From Winogradskyella pacifica (GTDB lineage: Bacteria; Bacteroidota; Bacteroidia; Flavobacteriales; Flavobacteriaceae), in contig NZ_JABFDI010000014.1 in NCBI RefSeq assembly GCF_013403915.1, positions 54,989-118,988 on the forward strand: a stretch of DNA of 64,000 nt. The letters are read 5' to 3'. The translations under genes and the position numbers were made by a program. The notes beneath the pieces were generated by a model. The model was not told the origin of the DNA and did no database searches. It saw nothing but the letters and a program-made list of their open reading frames with translations. Shown here piece by piece: positions 52,162 to 60,703 of this stretch. The stretch's first letter is position 1. Every line of letters starts with the position of its first letter.

Positions 52162-53382
52162 ATGAATTACCGTTTTTGTATCACTTTAATTATAGGACTT
52201 TTAATGTCTTGTGCTTCGTTATTCGCACAAAGCGACAGACAAAAAGAGTTAGAAGCTCAGCGTCAGCAGAAGTTGAGAGAGATTAAGCAAATTAATGCAT
52301 TATTATTTACCAAAAAGAAAGAGGAAAAATCTGCGATTACACTTATAGAAGACATAAATTATAAGGTAAACGTTAGAAAAAATCTAATCAGAATCACTAA
52401 CGAGCAAGCCAACTTATTGACGCGAGAAATCAATACAAATCAACAAGAAATTACGAGTCTAAGAACCCAATTACAAGAATTAAAGGATGACTATTCTGCA
52501 ATGGTTGTAAAATCGTATAAAAGTAAGTCTGAACAAAGTAAAGTGATGTTTTTACTATCATCGAGCAATTTTCAACAAGCTTATAAACGCCTTCAATATA
52601 TAAGGCAATACCGAGATTACCAGAAAGAACAGGGTGAAGCTATAAAGATTAAAACAAAAGAATTACAAGAGTTAAATATTCAATTGTCTAAGCAGAAAGA
52701 GAATAAGAATAAACTAATTGAAGAAAACAGAATTGCGAAACGCGAATTAGAAGATGAATTAAAACAGCGTGAAGTTTTAATGGCTTCGATTAAGTCTGAT
52801 ATGGGAAAGTTTGCGTCTCAGATAAAGAAGAAAAAACAAGAGGCCGATCAATTAGATAAAGAAATCAATCGAATCATTAAAGAAACAATAGCAGCTGCTA
52901 ATAAAAAATCGGGAACAACGTCATCTAAAGGTAAGTTTGTATTAACGCCTGAAGCAAAGTTATTGTCTTCAAATTTTGAATCTAACAGAGGTAAATTAGG
53001 TTGGCCAGTATCTAGAGGAGTTGTTAAAGTAAAGTATGGAAAACAACGATCGTTAATAGATAATACTGTAACACAAAACTATAAGAGTATTTATATTGCA
53101 ACAGAAGATCAATCTAATGTTAAATCTGTTTTTAGTGGTGAGGTGTCAAGGATTTTAGTTATTAAAAACGGAAACCCTGCCGTATTTATTAGGCATGGTA
53201 TCTATTTTAGTGTTTACATGAACTTATCTCAGGTTAATGTAAAGGCGGGTGATAAAGTCGTTGCTGGTCAGGTTATAGGTAAAGTATTTACTAATAAATT
53301 AAAGGGAGAATCGTTATTAGGTTTTAGAATCTATAAAAATGATCAGGTAATGAACCCAGAACCTTGGTTAGCTAAATTTTAG
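52162..53382 (+). CDS. EnvC-like M23 family peptidoglycan hydrolase regulator
   Basis: The 406 residues start with a signal peptide (LIIGLLMSCASLFAQ), a long coiled coil of about 230 residues, and a C-terminal LytM (M23) domain (RGVVKVKYGKQRS through GFRIYKNDQVMNPEPWL). The zinc ligands are replaced: the HxxxD site reads TVTQNYKSI and the final HxH site is GFRIYK, so it is likely an inactive, activating EnvC-type protein. It would activate amidases at the division site. A 117-nt gap precedes it. Confidence 0.88.
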   Translation: MNYRFCITLIIGLLMSCASLFAQSDRQKELEAQRQQKLREIKQINALLFTKKKEEKSAITLIEDINYKVNVRKNLIRITNEQANLLTREINTNQQEITSLRTQLQELKDDYSAMVVKSYKSKSEQSKVMFLLSSSNFQQAYKRLQYIRQYRDYQKEQGEAIKIKTKELQELNIQLSKQKENKNKLIEENRIAKRELEDELKQREVLMASIKSDMGKFASQIKKKKQEADQLDKEINRIIKETIAAANKKSGTTSSKGKFVLTPEAKLLSSNFESNRGKLGWPVSRGVVKVKYGKQRSLIDNTVTQNYKSIYIATEDQSNVKSVFSGEVSRILVIKNGNPAVFIRHGIYFSVYMNLSQVNVKAGDKVVAGQVIGKVFTNKLKGESLLGFRIYKNDQVMNPEPWLAKF

Positions 53383-53395
53383 GTTAGTAAAAGGC

Positions 53396-53422
53396 GGTTA
53401 AAAAATGGAGTTGTTTTTAACC
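53396..53422. terminator. Hairpin at the M23/thioesterase convergence
   Basis: A 9-bp perfect inverted repeat (GGTTAAAAA / TTTTTAACC, 9-nt loop) between convergent genes. The T5 run is inside the stem, so the terminator call is moderate. Confidence 0.5.
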
Positions 53423-53460
53423 AATAAAAGATTGTCATTATAAAAATAACACGACTATTA

Positions 53461-53970
53461 CTACTCAAAAAGGGCTTTAAGTTCCGTAGCTTCAGAAGGT
53501 TTCATTTTACCAGCTAAAAGCAAACTCAATTGTTTACGACGTAAAGCGGCATCAAAACGTTGTTTTTCTAATTCAGTTTCGGGCACAAGCTCAGGCACTC
53601 TTACAGGTCTTCCGGTCTCATCTACAGCAACAAAAGTATAAATAGCTTCATTGGCCTTTACGCACTCACCAGACTCTCTGTCTTCAATCCAAACATCCAT
53701 ATACACTTCCATAGAAGATGAAAATGCACGTGATACTTTAGCTTCAATCATTACAACACTTCCTAGAGGAATAGATCTATTAAAAGCCACGTGATTAACG
53801 GAAGCCGTAACAACAATACGTCTAGAGTGTCTTCTAGCAGAAATACTAGCCGCTCTGTCCATACGTGCTAATAGTTCGCCTCCAAATAAGTTGTTAATAG
53901 GGTTTGTTTCACTTGGTAATACCAAATCGGTAACAATAGTTTTAGACTGAAATGCGGTTCTAGATAGCAT
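53461..53970 (-). CDS. Acyl-CoA thioesterase (hot-dog fold)
   Basis: The 169 residues match the YciA/BFIT-type thioesterase: NPINNLFGGELLARMDRAAS (with the catalytic Asp region), VTASVNHVAFNRSIPLGSVV and VYMDVWIEDRESGE. It hydrolyses acyl-CoA to fatty acid and CoA in the cytoplasm. It is transcribed alone toward the M23 gene, from a -7 element at 53989. Confidence 0.93.
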   Translation of the reverse strand: MLSRTAFQSKTIVTDLVLPSETNPINNLFGGELLARMDRAASISARRHSRRIVVTASVNHVAFNRSIPLGSVVMIEAKVSRAFSSSMEVYMDVWIEDRESGECVKANEAIYTFVAVDETGRPVRVPELVPETELEKQRFDAALRRKQLSLLLAGKMKPSEATELKALFE

Positions 53971-53988
53971 AGAATATTAAAATTTGTG

Positions 53989-53996
53989 CAAAGATA
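53989..53996 (-). promoter_or_regulatory. Putative -7 element of the thioesterase gene
   Basis: On the minus strand this is TATCTTTG, an exact TAnnTTTG match 19 nt before the ATG. The -33 region has no TTG. Confidence 0.5.
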
Positions 53997-54029
53997 GAGC
54001 GATTTTAGGACGGAGGAGTATTATTATAA

Positions 54030-54071
54030 GTAAAAAGTAAAAAGTAAAAAGTAAAAAGTGAAAAGTGAAAA
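54030..54071. repeat. Tandem heptamer array (GTAAAAA)
   Basis: Four GTAAAAA units are followed by two GTGAAAA units, all in register with a period of 7. It lies in the intergenic region after the thioesterase promoter. Confidence 0.9.
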
Positions 54072-54140
54072 AAGGCGCGACGAAAAATAATGATAGATTA
54101 AACTATTAAAATTTCTAAATAAAGTCGGTCTAATTTATTT

Positions 54141-54181
54141 CTCTGTGAATCTCCGCGTAAACTCCGTGAGTCCCTGTGTAA
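54141..54181. repeat. Degenerate ~10-nt repeat array
   Basis: Four units of about 10 nt (CTCTGTGAAT, CTCCGCGTAAA, CTCCGTGAGT, CCCTGTGTAA) stand in a row. The sequence type is familiar from intergenic regions of flavobacteria (from memory). No gene is seen here. Confidence 0.65.
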
Positions 54182-54236
54182 TAATAATTTATGCTAAACT
54201 AAACGCAAATATTAGTAAAACTCAGATCTAAAAAAT

Positions 54237-55175
54237 CTACTTAAGGTTCTTAATTAGCAACCAAGCATCACGGTTATGCTCACGACGAATCTTCAAAAGT
54301 TCATTTTGCGCTTCAGCTCTTGTGTCAAAACTACCATAGACAACTTCATGTAAACCATAACGATTCTCACCAATCTGACGCGCTTTAAAACCTTGTGCTC
54401 TTAGTTGGTTTACTTTCGTTTCAGAATTAGCTTCTACTCTAAAAGCACCAGCAACAATATGGTAGTTACCACTTTGTTTTTCTAAAGATAATGTAGCAGC
54501 AGGTAATGGGTTACTAATTATAAAAGTAGCTTCTTGCACTTTAGCATCGAGCTGCTCGTTAGCTTGCTCTTGTGCTAGTTGATTGTGATCTTCAATAGAG
54601 GAGTTGTAATAATTAGCGGCTCCAAAACCACCTAAACCTAAAAAGATAACAGCTGCAGCAGCATACTTTAACCAATTGTGGTTAGAGCGCTTTTCTGGTG
54701 TTAATGCAATAGGAGCAACGTCTTCAATAGCCTCAACTGTTTCTTTATAAACTTCGCGTGTAATATCCGAAGATGAAAAGTGAGATAAACCAAATGAATC
54801 TGTAAGATAATTGATATGACTAGATGGATCAAATTGAATTTTGCCATCAGCATTTAATGCCAATTCACCTATGTTTTTAAGTTGAATAGTTTCCCCTTCA
54901 GTTAAATAGGATTTAATAGACTTTATCTGCTTAGAGATGTTATTTATAGCGGTATTATACGGTATTTTTTCAACCTCAGCAATGTAATTAGCTAGTAAGC
55001 CATCGTTTTGCTGTAATTGCTCATTAAAAGACAACGTCTTTTTTGGAGGATAAAACGTATGTGTGGATTCGTGTATTTTTGCCGAAACACGACGTGTTAA
55101 AAAGGCTCCAAATTCTGGAACTGTGACACAATCGTATCGGTATAAAAGGTCGCTAATGTAAGTCTCTAACTGCAT
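54237..55175 (-). CDS. SPOR domain protein with HU/CCDC81-like N-terminus
   Basis: The 312 residues have an N-terminal domain of about 110 residues of the CCDC81/HU-like type (YISDLLYRYDCVTVPEFGAF), a central linker, one membrane helix at about 169-188 (WLKYAAAAVIFLGLGGFGAA), and a periplasmic SPOR domain (YHIVAGAFRVEANSETKV, YGSFDTRAEAQNELLKI) that binds denuded glycan strands. It may link the cytoplasm to septal peptidoglycan. It lies divergent from dprA. Confidence 0.88.
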   Translation of the reverse strand: MQLETYISDLLYRYDCVTVPEFGAFLTRRVSAKIHESTHTFYPPKKTLSFNEQLQQNDGLLANYIAEVEKIPYNTAINNISKQIKSIKSYLTEGETIQLKNIGELALNADGKIQFDPSSHINYLTDSFGLSHFSSSDITREVYKETVEAIEDVAPIALTPEKRSNHNWLKYAAAAVIFLGLGGFGAANYYNSSIEDHNQLAQEQANEQLDAKVQEATFIISNPLPAATLSLEKQSGNYHIVAGAFRVEANSETKVNQLRAQGFKARQIGENRYGLHEVVYGSFDTRAEAQNELLKIRREHNRDAWLLIKNLK

Positions 55176-55180
55176 AATAG

Positions 55181-55188
55181 CAAAGTTA
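55181..55188 (-). promoter_or_regulatory. Putative -7 element of the SPOR protein gene
   Basis: On the minus strand this is TAACTTTG, an exact TAnnTTTG match 6 nt before the ATG, suggesting a leaderless or very short-leader transcript. Confidence 0.5.
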
Positions 55189-55302
55189 GAAATTTTTGTT
55201 TCTGAAAGAAATTAAGTGGGATTTATTTATTAACATCAAATTAAATTATCGCTTATGTAATTGATTTTCTTTTGATTCAATGTTAAAATTATATCACAGT
55301 GC

Positions 55303-55326
55303 CAGGTTCAGCGCAGTCGAAACCTG
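55303..55326. repeat. REP-like inverted repeat
   Basis: CAGGTT and AACCTG arms flank CAGCGCAGTCGA. GCGCAGTCGAAACC-type elements are dispersed in flavobacterial genomes (from memory). It lies in the divergent region between the SPOR gene and dprA. Confidence 0.5.
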
Positions 55327-55425
55327 TTTTAGTAGTTAATGATAAATAGTTTATACTCAGGCTTTTTAAGATAATAATATTTATATTCGTAACAGATGAT
55401 GTTTTATTTAAAGTAGTAATGCGCA

Positions 55426-56529
55426 ATGACAGATCAACAACTTATTTACGCTTTAGCCTTACAACACGTACCTAAAATAGGTGCTACAACGGCCAAGAAA
55501 CTCATTAACCATTGCGGATCTGCTGAAGCGGTTTTAAAAGAAAAGAAATCTAAAATTTTAAAAATTGATGGTATTGGTACGGCTACGATTCAAGGTCTTT
55601 TTGATAAAACCCATTTAGAACAAGCCGAACAGGAGTTGAAATTTATTAAGGACAACAACGTCGTTACTCATTATTTTACAGAAGACACCTATCCCGAACG
55701 TTTAAAACATTGTATTGATGGCCCTATTCTATTATTTCAATCTGGAAATATTAATTTGAAGCAACAACGCATTATAAGTATTGTTGGGGCTCGTAAAATT
55801 ACCACTAGTGGCATCGCCTTTTGCGAAAAATTTGTAGAAGCGATGTCTGCATTTAATCCCATAATTATTTCTGGTTTTGCATACGGAACGGATATTACAG
55901 CGCAAAAGGCTGCTGTGAAGCACAATTTGCAAACTATTGGATGTTTAGCTCATGGTCTCAATCAGATTTATCCAAAAGTGCACAAAAAGTACGTTGCGGA
56001 TATAGAAAACCATGGGGGCTTTTATACCGATTTTTGGAGTACCGATGTATTTGATAGAAACAATTTTTTAAAACGGAACCGAATTATAGCAGGTTTAAGC
56101 GAAGCTACAATCGTCATAGAATCTGCAGAAAAAGGAGGGAGCTTAGTTACAGCCGATATAGCAAATTCTTATAATAGAGAAGTCTTTGCTGTGCCAGGTA
56201 GAACCACGGACAGCCAAAGTGTGGGGTGTAATAATCTCATTAAATTTCAGAAAGCACATTTATTATCCACCCCATTAGATGTGCCTTATATATTGAATTG
56301 GGAATTAGACTCAGATAAAAAGACAGTGGTTCAGCAACAGCTATTTGTAGAGTTAGAACCCGATGAAAAAATCATATATAATTTTCTAAAGGTGAATCAC
56401 AAAACAATTCTAGATGTTATTGCCTTACGGTGTGAAATGCCAACCTACAAATTAGCCGGACTACTACTTAATATGGAATTGAAAGGTGTTGTTAGACCTT
56501 TGCCAGGAAAGTTATTTGAAGCCATCTAA
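55426..56529 (+). CDS. dprA: DNA-processing protein DprA
   Basis: The 367 residues have an N-terminal helix-hairpin-helix part (LIYALALQHVPKIGATTAKK), then the extended Rossmann domain with VGARKITTSG, SGFAYGTDITAQKAA and TIVIESAEKGGSLVTADIA, and a C-terminal winged-helix domain. It loads RecA onto incoming single-stranded DNA in natural transformation. The length is normal. No other competence gene is nearby. Confidence 0.95.
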   Translation: MTDQQLIYALALQHVPKIGATTAKKLINHCGSAEAVLKEKKSKILKIDGIGTATIQGLFDKTHLEQAEQELKFIKDNNVVTHYFTEDTYPERLKHCIDGPILLFQSGNINLKQQRIISIVGARKITTSGIAFCEKFVEAMSAFNPIIISGFAYGTDITAQKAAVKHNLQTIGCLAHGLNQIYPKVHKKYVADIENHGGFYTDFWSTDVFDRNNFLKRNRIIAGLSEATIVIESAEKGGSLVTADIANSYNREVFAVPGRTTDSQSVGCNNLIKFQKAHLLSTPLDVPYILNWELDSDKKTVVQQQLFVELEPDEKIIYNFLKVNHKTILDVIALRCEMPTYKLAGLLLNMELKGVVRPLPGKLFEAI

Positions 56530-57340
56530 TTTTACTAAAATTTATCGGTCCGCAATTAGAATGTCAAACATTATACAATAGCTATATATTATATTTACAA
56601 ACATAAACAGTTGATTTTGAGCGGTGTTTATTTATGGTAGATTTTTCCTTTTTTATCACTGATAAAGTTATAGTTCGTTTCCATTATTTATTTTGTTATT
56701 ATTGGTGTAAATTACCTCAAATTTACTCTTTATCGTATTTTTTGTACTTTTTATCGTGATTTTATTTGTTTTATTCAAGTTTATTTTATAATATTTGCCT
56801 TCCCTCAAAGAATATTTATCCTTCCCTCAAAGACATACTTTAAATAGTACGATTTCATCAAATGAAATTTATTTATTAAGACTTAATAATGATACAACTT
56901 ATGAGGTTTCAATTTATACATCTTTTAAAACAGTTGAATGCATTGCAATATGTTGTATCTGTCTTTTGTCTTAGATTTTGCTGTATTGTAAGGGTGAAGA
57001 TTGATGATAATGTATATCTGGCAAAAGTCAAAACTAATTACTATGTGGAGCATAGAAAGTCCTCTACTAAAAAAATATTAAATAATCTAAAAATAACTAT
57101 TAAAATAAAGGCAAAAAAACGTATTTTTTTTGACCTTAAAACACACCGATTGTGTGAGTTACAATGTTAAATAGTGCACTTGAAGGGAAATTACCTACAC
57201 ATCAACTAATATTTTTTGTGTATCCCTTAGACTGCAGCATTTTTGCAGTGTTAAACCCAGATTTACACTGAATAGATATTTATCACTAGGCTTAGTCTTG
57301 ATGTTAATGTCAGTTCAAAAGAATTATAATAAAATAACCT
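56530..57340. other. Gene-poor A/T-rich region upstream of the secreted protein gene
   Basis: About 810 nt with no convincing gene. It holds a 14-nt direct repeat (56798-56833), scattered TTTATCGT words (for example near 56728 and 56750), and a small hairpin ACTGCA / TGCAGT (57231-57248). The only open frame (56889-57170) codes for a basic peptide of unconvincing composition. It may include the regulatory region of the 57341 gene. Confidence 0.6.
56798..56833. repeat. Direct repeat of CCTTCCCTCAAAGA
   Basis: Two perfect 14-nt copies begin 22 nt apart (56798 and 56820), about two helical turns. They stand about 500 nt upstream of the secreted protein gene and could be a tandem binding site. 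Confidence 0.7.
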
Positions 57341-60300
57341 ATGAATACAATTTTATCTTTCGTCTCATCTAAAAAAGTAATGACTACGTTTTTACTTTTG
57401 TTAAGTGTGTTGTCTTTTTCGCAAACTGTCACTGATGTGTATCCAACTAGGGTTACTCATGGTAGTGCAGTAACTATTATTGGTACAGGATTCAGTTCTA
57501 ATCCTAATGTTGCTTTGTCTGGTATTTCTATTAGTACTATTAATAGAATTAGTGACACGCAAATGAGTTTTGAAATTACGCGTGCTTTTACTTCGTCAAG
57601 TACTTCGGGAAATCTAGTTGTTGGTGGTACAGATACGACTGTTGAAATCCAATTTATTCAGGCTAGGAACTTTAATGTGTCAAATAGGAAAATCAAAGAA
57701 ATATATACAAATTTAAACGCAGATAAAAAAGTTGATAGAGATGGTAATTTAATAGTGCGCGGTGGTTTTTGGAATTCGAAAACTTCTTCTGTTTTACCGG
57801 ATGATAAGCACGAACTCTTAGGTTTTAAAACAAATGATGATACTATTTTTTCAACAGGAGTAGATGACGCTGCCTTAGCGACTGGTTTAGGTCATAGTGG
57901 ATTTATAACTCAAGAATTCAAAGCTTATTCAACTAATGGAGTTTCTGGAAAAACACATCCTAGTTTTTTTATGGAAATGGCTGATTTAATTGATGGCTAT
58001 GTAGGGGGACAAGAATCTTCATCACCAGGTAATGCTGTTGCTAATTTAGATGCCATAAACGGATTAAAGGTTATTGATGTCTTAATTGATGGTAAAAATG
58101 GATTAGAATTAGGTACTGGAATCACTAATTTTAATACGAATGCTAGTGTGAAATTTTTTAGTGGAAATGGTCAGCCAGGCGTTATAGGTGACATTAATCC
58201 AGATTTACTAATCACTCAAATAGCAGATCCAGGAAGTAGAGATTATTATTATTATGAAGATGAATTGGGTAATATTGTAGGAACACCATTAGGTGTGTCA
58301 ATGTCTGGAGCTACCGAACTATCAAAGTGGAAGGTAGACTTCTTTAGTTATCCATCGAATCAAGATTTTGCAGATGCGGTACCTACAAATAGATGGTCAA
58401 GTACTAATGGTGAAAGGGGAATAAGAATGGCTGCTTTAAAATTGGAGGACTTTGATATTAACAATATAGATGGTACTACTGGATATATAGGTGATATAAA
58501 TAACATTAACATGGCAGCTGGTGGTACAGCTGATATCGCATTTTTAGCATATAATACCAACTCTTTTGATATTAAGGCGCCATTAGCTGATGCTATTTTA
58601 CCTCAATATATATGTGATGTTAGTGTGACTGGCAATACAGCTACGTTTACTGTGAATGCTTATATTGAAAATGAGGCAGGAGACGGCACAATTTTAGATT
58701 CAAATATGACTTATGAATGGAGAAAAAATAATATAAAAATACCAGGTGAGACCAATTTTACTTATGAAATTACAGGTATCACGGCGGATGACCTAGGAAC
58801 ATATAGTGTAAAACTTTATAATGGTGAACAGGGAGGGTCTATCATCTTACCTGTTACTTTATCTGAGGGAGGTGCTCCAACAACTTGGAATGGTTCTACT
58901 TGGACTTCTTCTTATACTGTAGCTGATAAAGAACGAAGTTTAATTTTTGGTACAGATTTTAATGAAGATGAAGGAAATCTAGATCAAACTGTAGATTTAG
59001 TGGGATGTGACTGTGTTGTTGCAGCAGGTGCAAATGTGATAATTAAAAAAGATCAAAAAATGGTTCTTTATAACGAAATAACTGTTAATGAAAGAATTCT
59101 GATTCCAGCTGAGGGAATTGATATACCCGCAGGAACCTTCACCCTTGAAAATAATGCCAGCTTAGTACAAATAAATGATGTCGTAAACAGTGGGAAAATT
59201 AATGTAAAACGTCAAGCGGATAATTTAAATCAATATGATTATGTATACTGGTCGTCACCTGTCGCTGAGTTTGATATCGCTGGTATTCCAGGAAGTAATA
59301 AATATGAATGGAATCCTCAAATAGGAAATGATAATACTGATGACAGCACCGTAGGAGATTGGGTATCGGCAAATGGATTCATGTCTGTTGGTAAGGGATA
59401 TATTGCTAGGGTGCCTTCAAGTGCCAATGTAACAACAACGTTTAACGGTGTGCCAAATAATGGTGATATTGATATAGAAATTTTTAAAACACCTCTAGCT
59501 GAGTCTTCTGATATGGCCGGTATTGATAAACATTGGAATTTAATTGGAAATCCATATCCTTCGGCAATAGATGCCATTAAATTTTTAACGTATAATAGTT
59601 CTGTAATAGATGGTGGTATAGATGGTAGTGTGTATTTGTGGACGCATACGCGTCCTGCTTCTTCTTCTGAAGATGATCCTTTCTATGACAATGACGATAC
59701 TTATGGATTAAATTATGGCGATCAATATATTGCTTACAACGCTATGGGCAATTCAGACCCTTCGGATGAGTTTAAAGGAAAGATCGCTTCTGGTCAAGGG
59801 TTTTTTGTACAAGTGGAAGATGGTTTTACAGGGTCACCTTCTGTAACTTTCAATAATACAATGCGTCATGATAATTATGAGGCTTATAATAACGATGAAT
59901 TTTACAGAGGCACAGTAGATACAGCTGTCGCTTTAGAAAAGCAATTAGTATGGCTGAGCTTAGCAAATGAAGATAATCATGCTATGAGTACATTAATCGG
60001 TTATGCGGAAGGTGCTACTGAAGGAAAAGATAGACTTTACGATGCGTATACTAATAATGAAGGCTTTAATTTATATTCTCTAATTACAGAAGACGAAAAA
60101 TTAGTGATTCAAGGATTGCCATTACCATTTGTAGATACTAATACAGTACCTCTAGGTGTTGAGTTAACACAAAGTGGAATTTATACTATTGCCATTGGTA
60201 ATGTAAAGGGAAGTTTATTTGTAGATAGAGAACAAGCGATTTATTTGGAAGATACCTATACAAATGTAACTCACGATTTAAGAGCATCTCCTTATACGTT

Positions 60301-60610
60301 TACAGGGGAAGCTGGTGAATTTAACGATCGTTTTGTCTTAAGATATACACCATCTGTAACGCTTTCTGTAAATGAGAATTCTGCGGCAACGACCTTTGCT
60401 TATGTTAGTAATGCGATGTTTCATGTAAAGTCTAATAGTAACTTAGACGCTATTGAAATCTTTGATATGAATGGTAAACAAATTATAAACTACACTATAG
60501 AAGACAATACAAATTCATTCGATACACAATTTGCATTCGCAAATGGTATTTATATCGCGGCCATAAAACTAGATAATGGCAGTGTGGTAACTAAAAAGCT
60601 AATTAATTAA
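57341..60610 (+). CDS. Large T9SS-secreted protein with IPT/TIG domain, paralogue 1
   Basis: The 1089 residues begin with a signal peptide (VMTTFLLLLSVLSFSQ), then an IPT/TIG domain (about 30-110; VYPTRVTHGSAVTIIGTGF), a long unique region (about 110-410), an Ig-like domain (about 425-500; YEWRKNNIKIPGETNF), a Cys-pair segment GCDCVVAAGANV, and a C-terminal type A sorting domain (about 1015-1089; IEIFDMNGKQI ... GSVVTKKLIN). It is predicted to be exported by the type IX system and anchored or released at the surface. The substrate or partner is unknown. Confidence 0.88.
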   Translation: MNTILSFVSSKKVMTTFLLLLSVLSFSQTVTDVYPTRVTHGSAVTIIGTGFSSNPNVALSGISISTINRISDTQMSFEITRAFTSSSTSGNLVVGGTDTTVEIQFIQARNFNVSNRKIKEIYTNLNADKKVDRDGNLIVRGGFWNSKTSSVLPDDKHELLGFKTNDDTIFSTGVDDAALATGLGHSGFITQEFKAYSTNGVSGKTHPSFFMEMADLIDGYVGGQESSSPGNAVANLDAINGLKVIDVLIDGKNGLELGTGITNFNTNASVKFFSGNGQPGVIGDINPDLLITQIADPGSRDYYYYEDELGNIVGTPLGVSMSGATELSKWKVDFFSYPSNQDFADAVPTNRWSSTNGERGIRMAALKLEDFDINNIDGTTGYIGDINNINMAAGGTADIAFLAYNTNSFDIKAPLADAILPQYICDVSVTGNTATFTVNAYIENEAGDGTILDSNMTYEWRKNNIKIPGETNFTYEITGITADDLGTYSVKLYNGEQGGSIILPVTLSEGGAPTTWNGSTWTSSYTVADKERSLIFGTDFNEDEGNLDQTVDLVGCDCVVAAGANVIIKKDQKMVLYNEITVNERILIPAEGIDIPAGTFTLENNASLVQINDVVNSGKINVKRQADNLNQYDYVYWSSPVAEFDIAGIPGSNKYEWNPQIGNDNTDDSTVGDWVSANGFMSVGKGYIARVPSSANVTTTFNGVPNNGDIDIEIFKTPLAESSDMAGIDKHWNLIGNPYPSAIDAIKFLTYNSSVIDGGIDGSVYLWTHTRPASSSEDDPFYDNDDTYGLNYGDQYIAYNAMGNSDPSDEFKGKIASGQGFFVQVEDGFTGSPSVTFNNTMRHDNYEAYNNDEFYRGTVDTAVALEKQLVWLSLANEDNHAMSTLIGYAEGATEGKDRLYDAYTNNEGFNLYSLITEDEKLVIQGLPLPFVDTNTVPLGVELTQSGIYTIAIGNVKGSLFVDREQAIYLEDTYTNVTHDLRASPYTFTGEAGEFNDRFVLRYTPSVTLSVNENSAATTFAYVSNAMFHVKSNSNLDAIEIFDMNGKQIINYTIEDNTNSFDTQFAFANGIYIAAIKLDNGSVVTKKLIN

Positions 60611-60652
60611 TAGTTACAAACTCATTTAATTTTTCACAACAATTTTAACCTT

Positions 60653-60686
60653 TAAGGCATGTTAGTCTATCAACTAACATGCCTTA
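60653..60686 (+). terminator. Hairpin between the two secreted protein genes
   Basis: A perfect 14-bp stem (TAAGGCATGTTAGT, 6-nt loop) lies 43 nt after the first gene and 18 nt before the ATG of the second. No T run follows, so it may be a weak terminator or a processing stem. Confidence 0.65.
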
Positions 60687-60703
60687 TAACTAAACCTTAA
60701 TGT

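Noticed and set aside
54030..54071. CRISPR array
   Set aside because: The units are 7 nt with no spacers and there are no cas genes; it is a simple tandem repeat.
55426..56529. Competence gene cluster around dprA
   Set aside because: No comEA, comEC, comM or pilus gene lies nearby; dprA stands alone as in many flavobacteria.
56889..57170. 93-residue open frame in the region before the secreted protein gene
   Set aside because: The residue composition is erratic (Lys/Ile-rich tail, Cys clusters), there is no family resemblance, no -7 element at the start, and the surrounding DNA looks noncoding.
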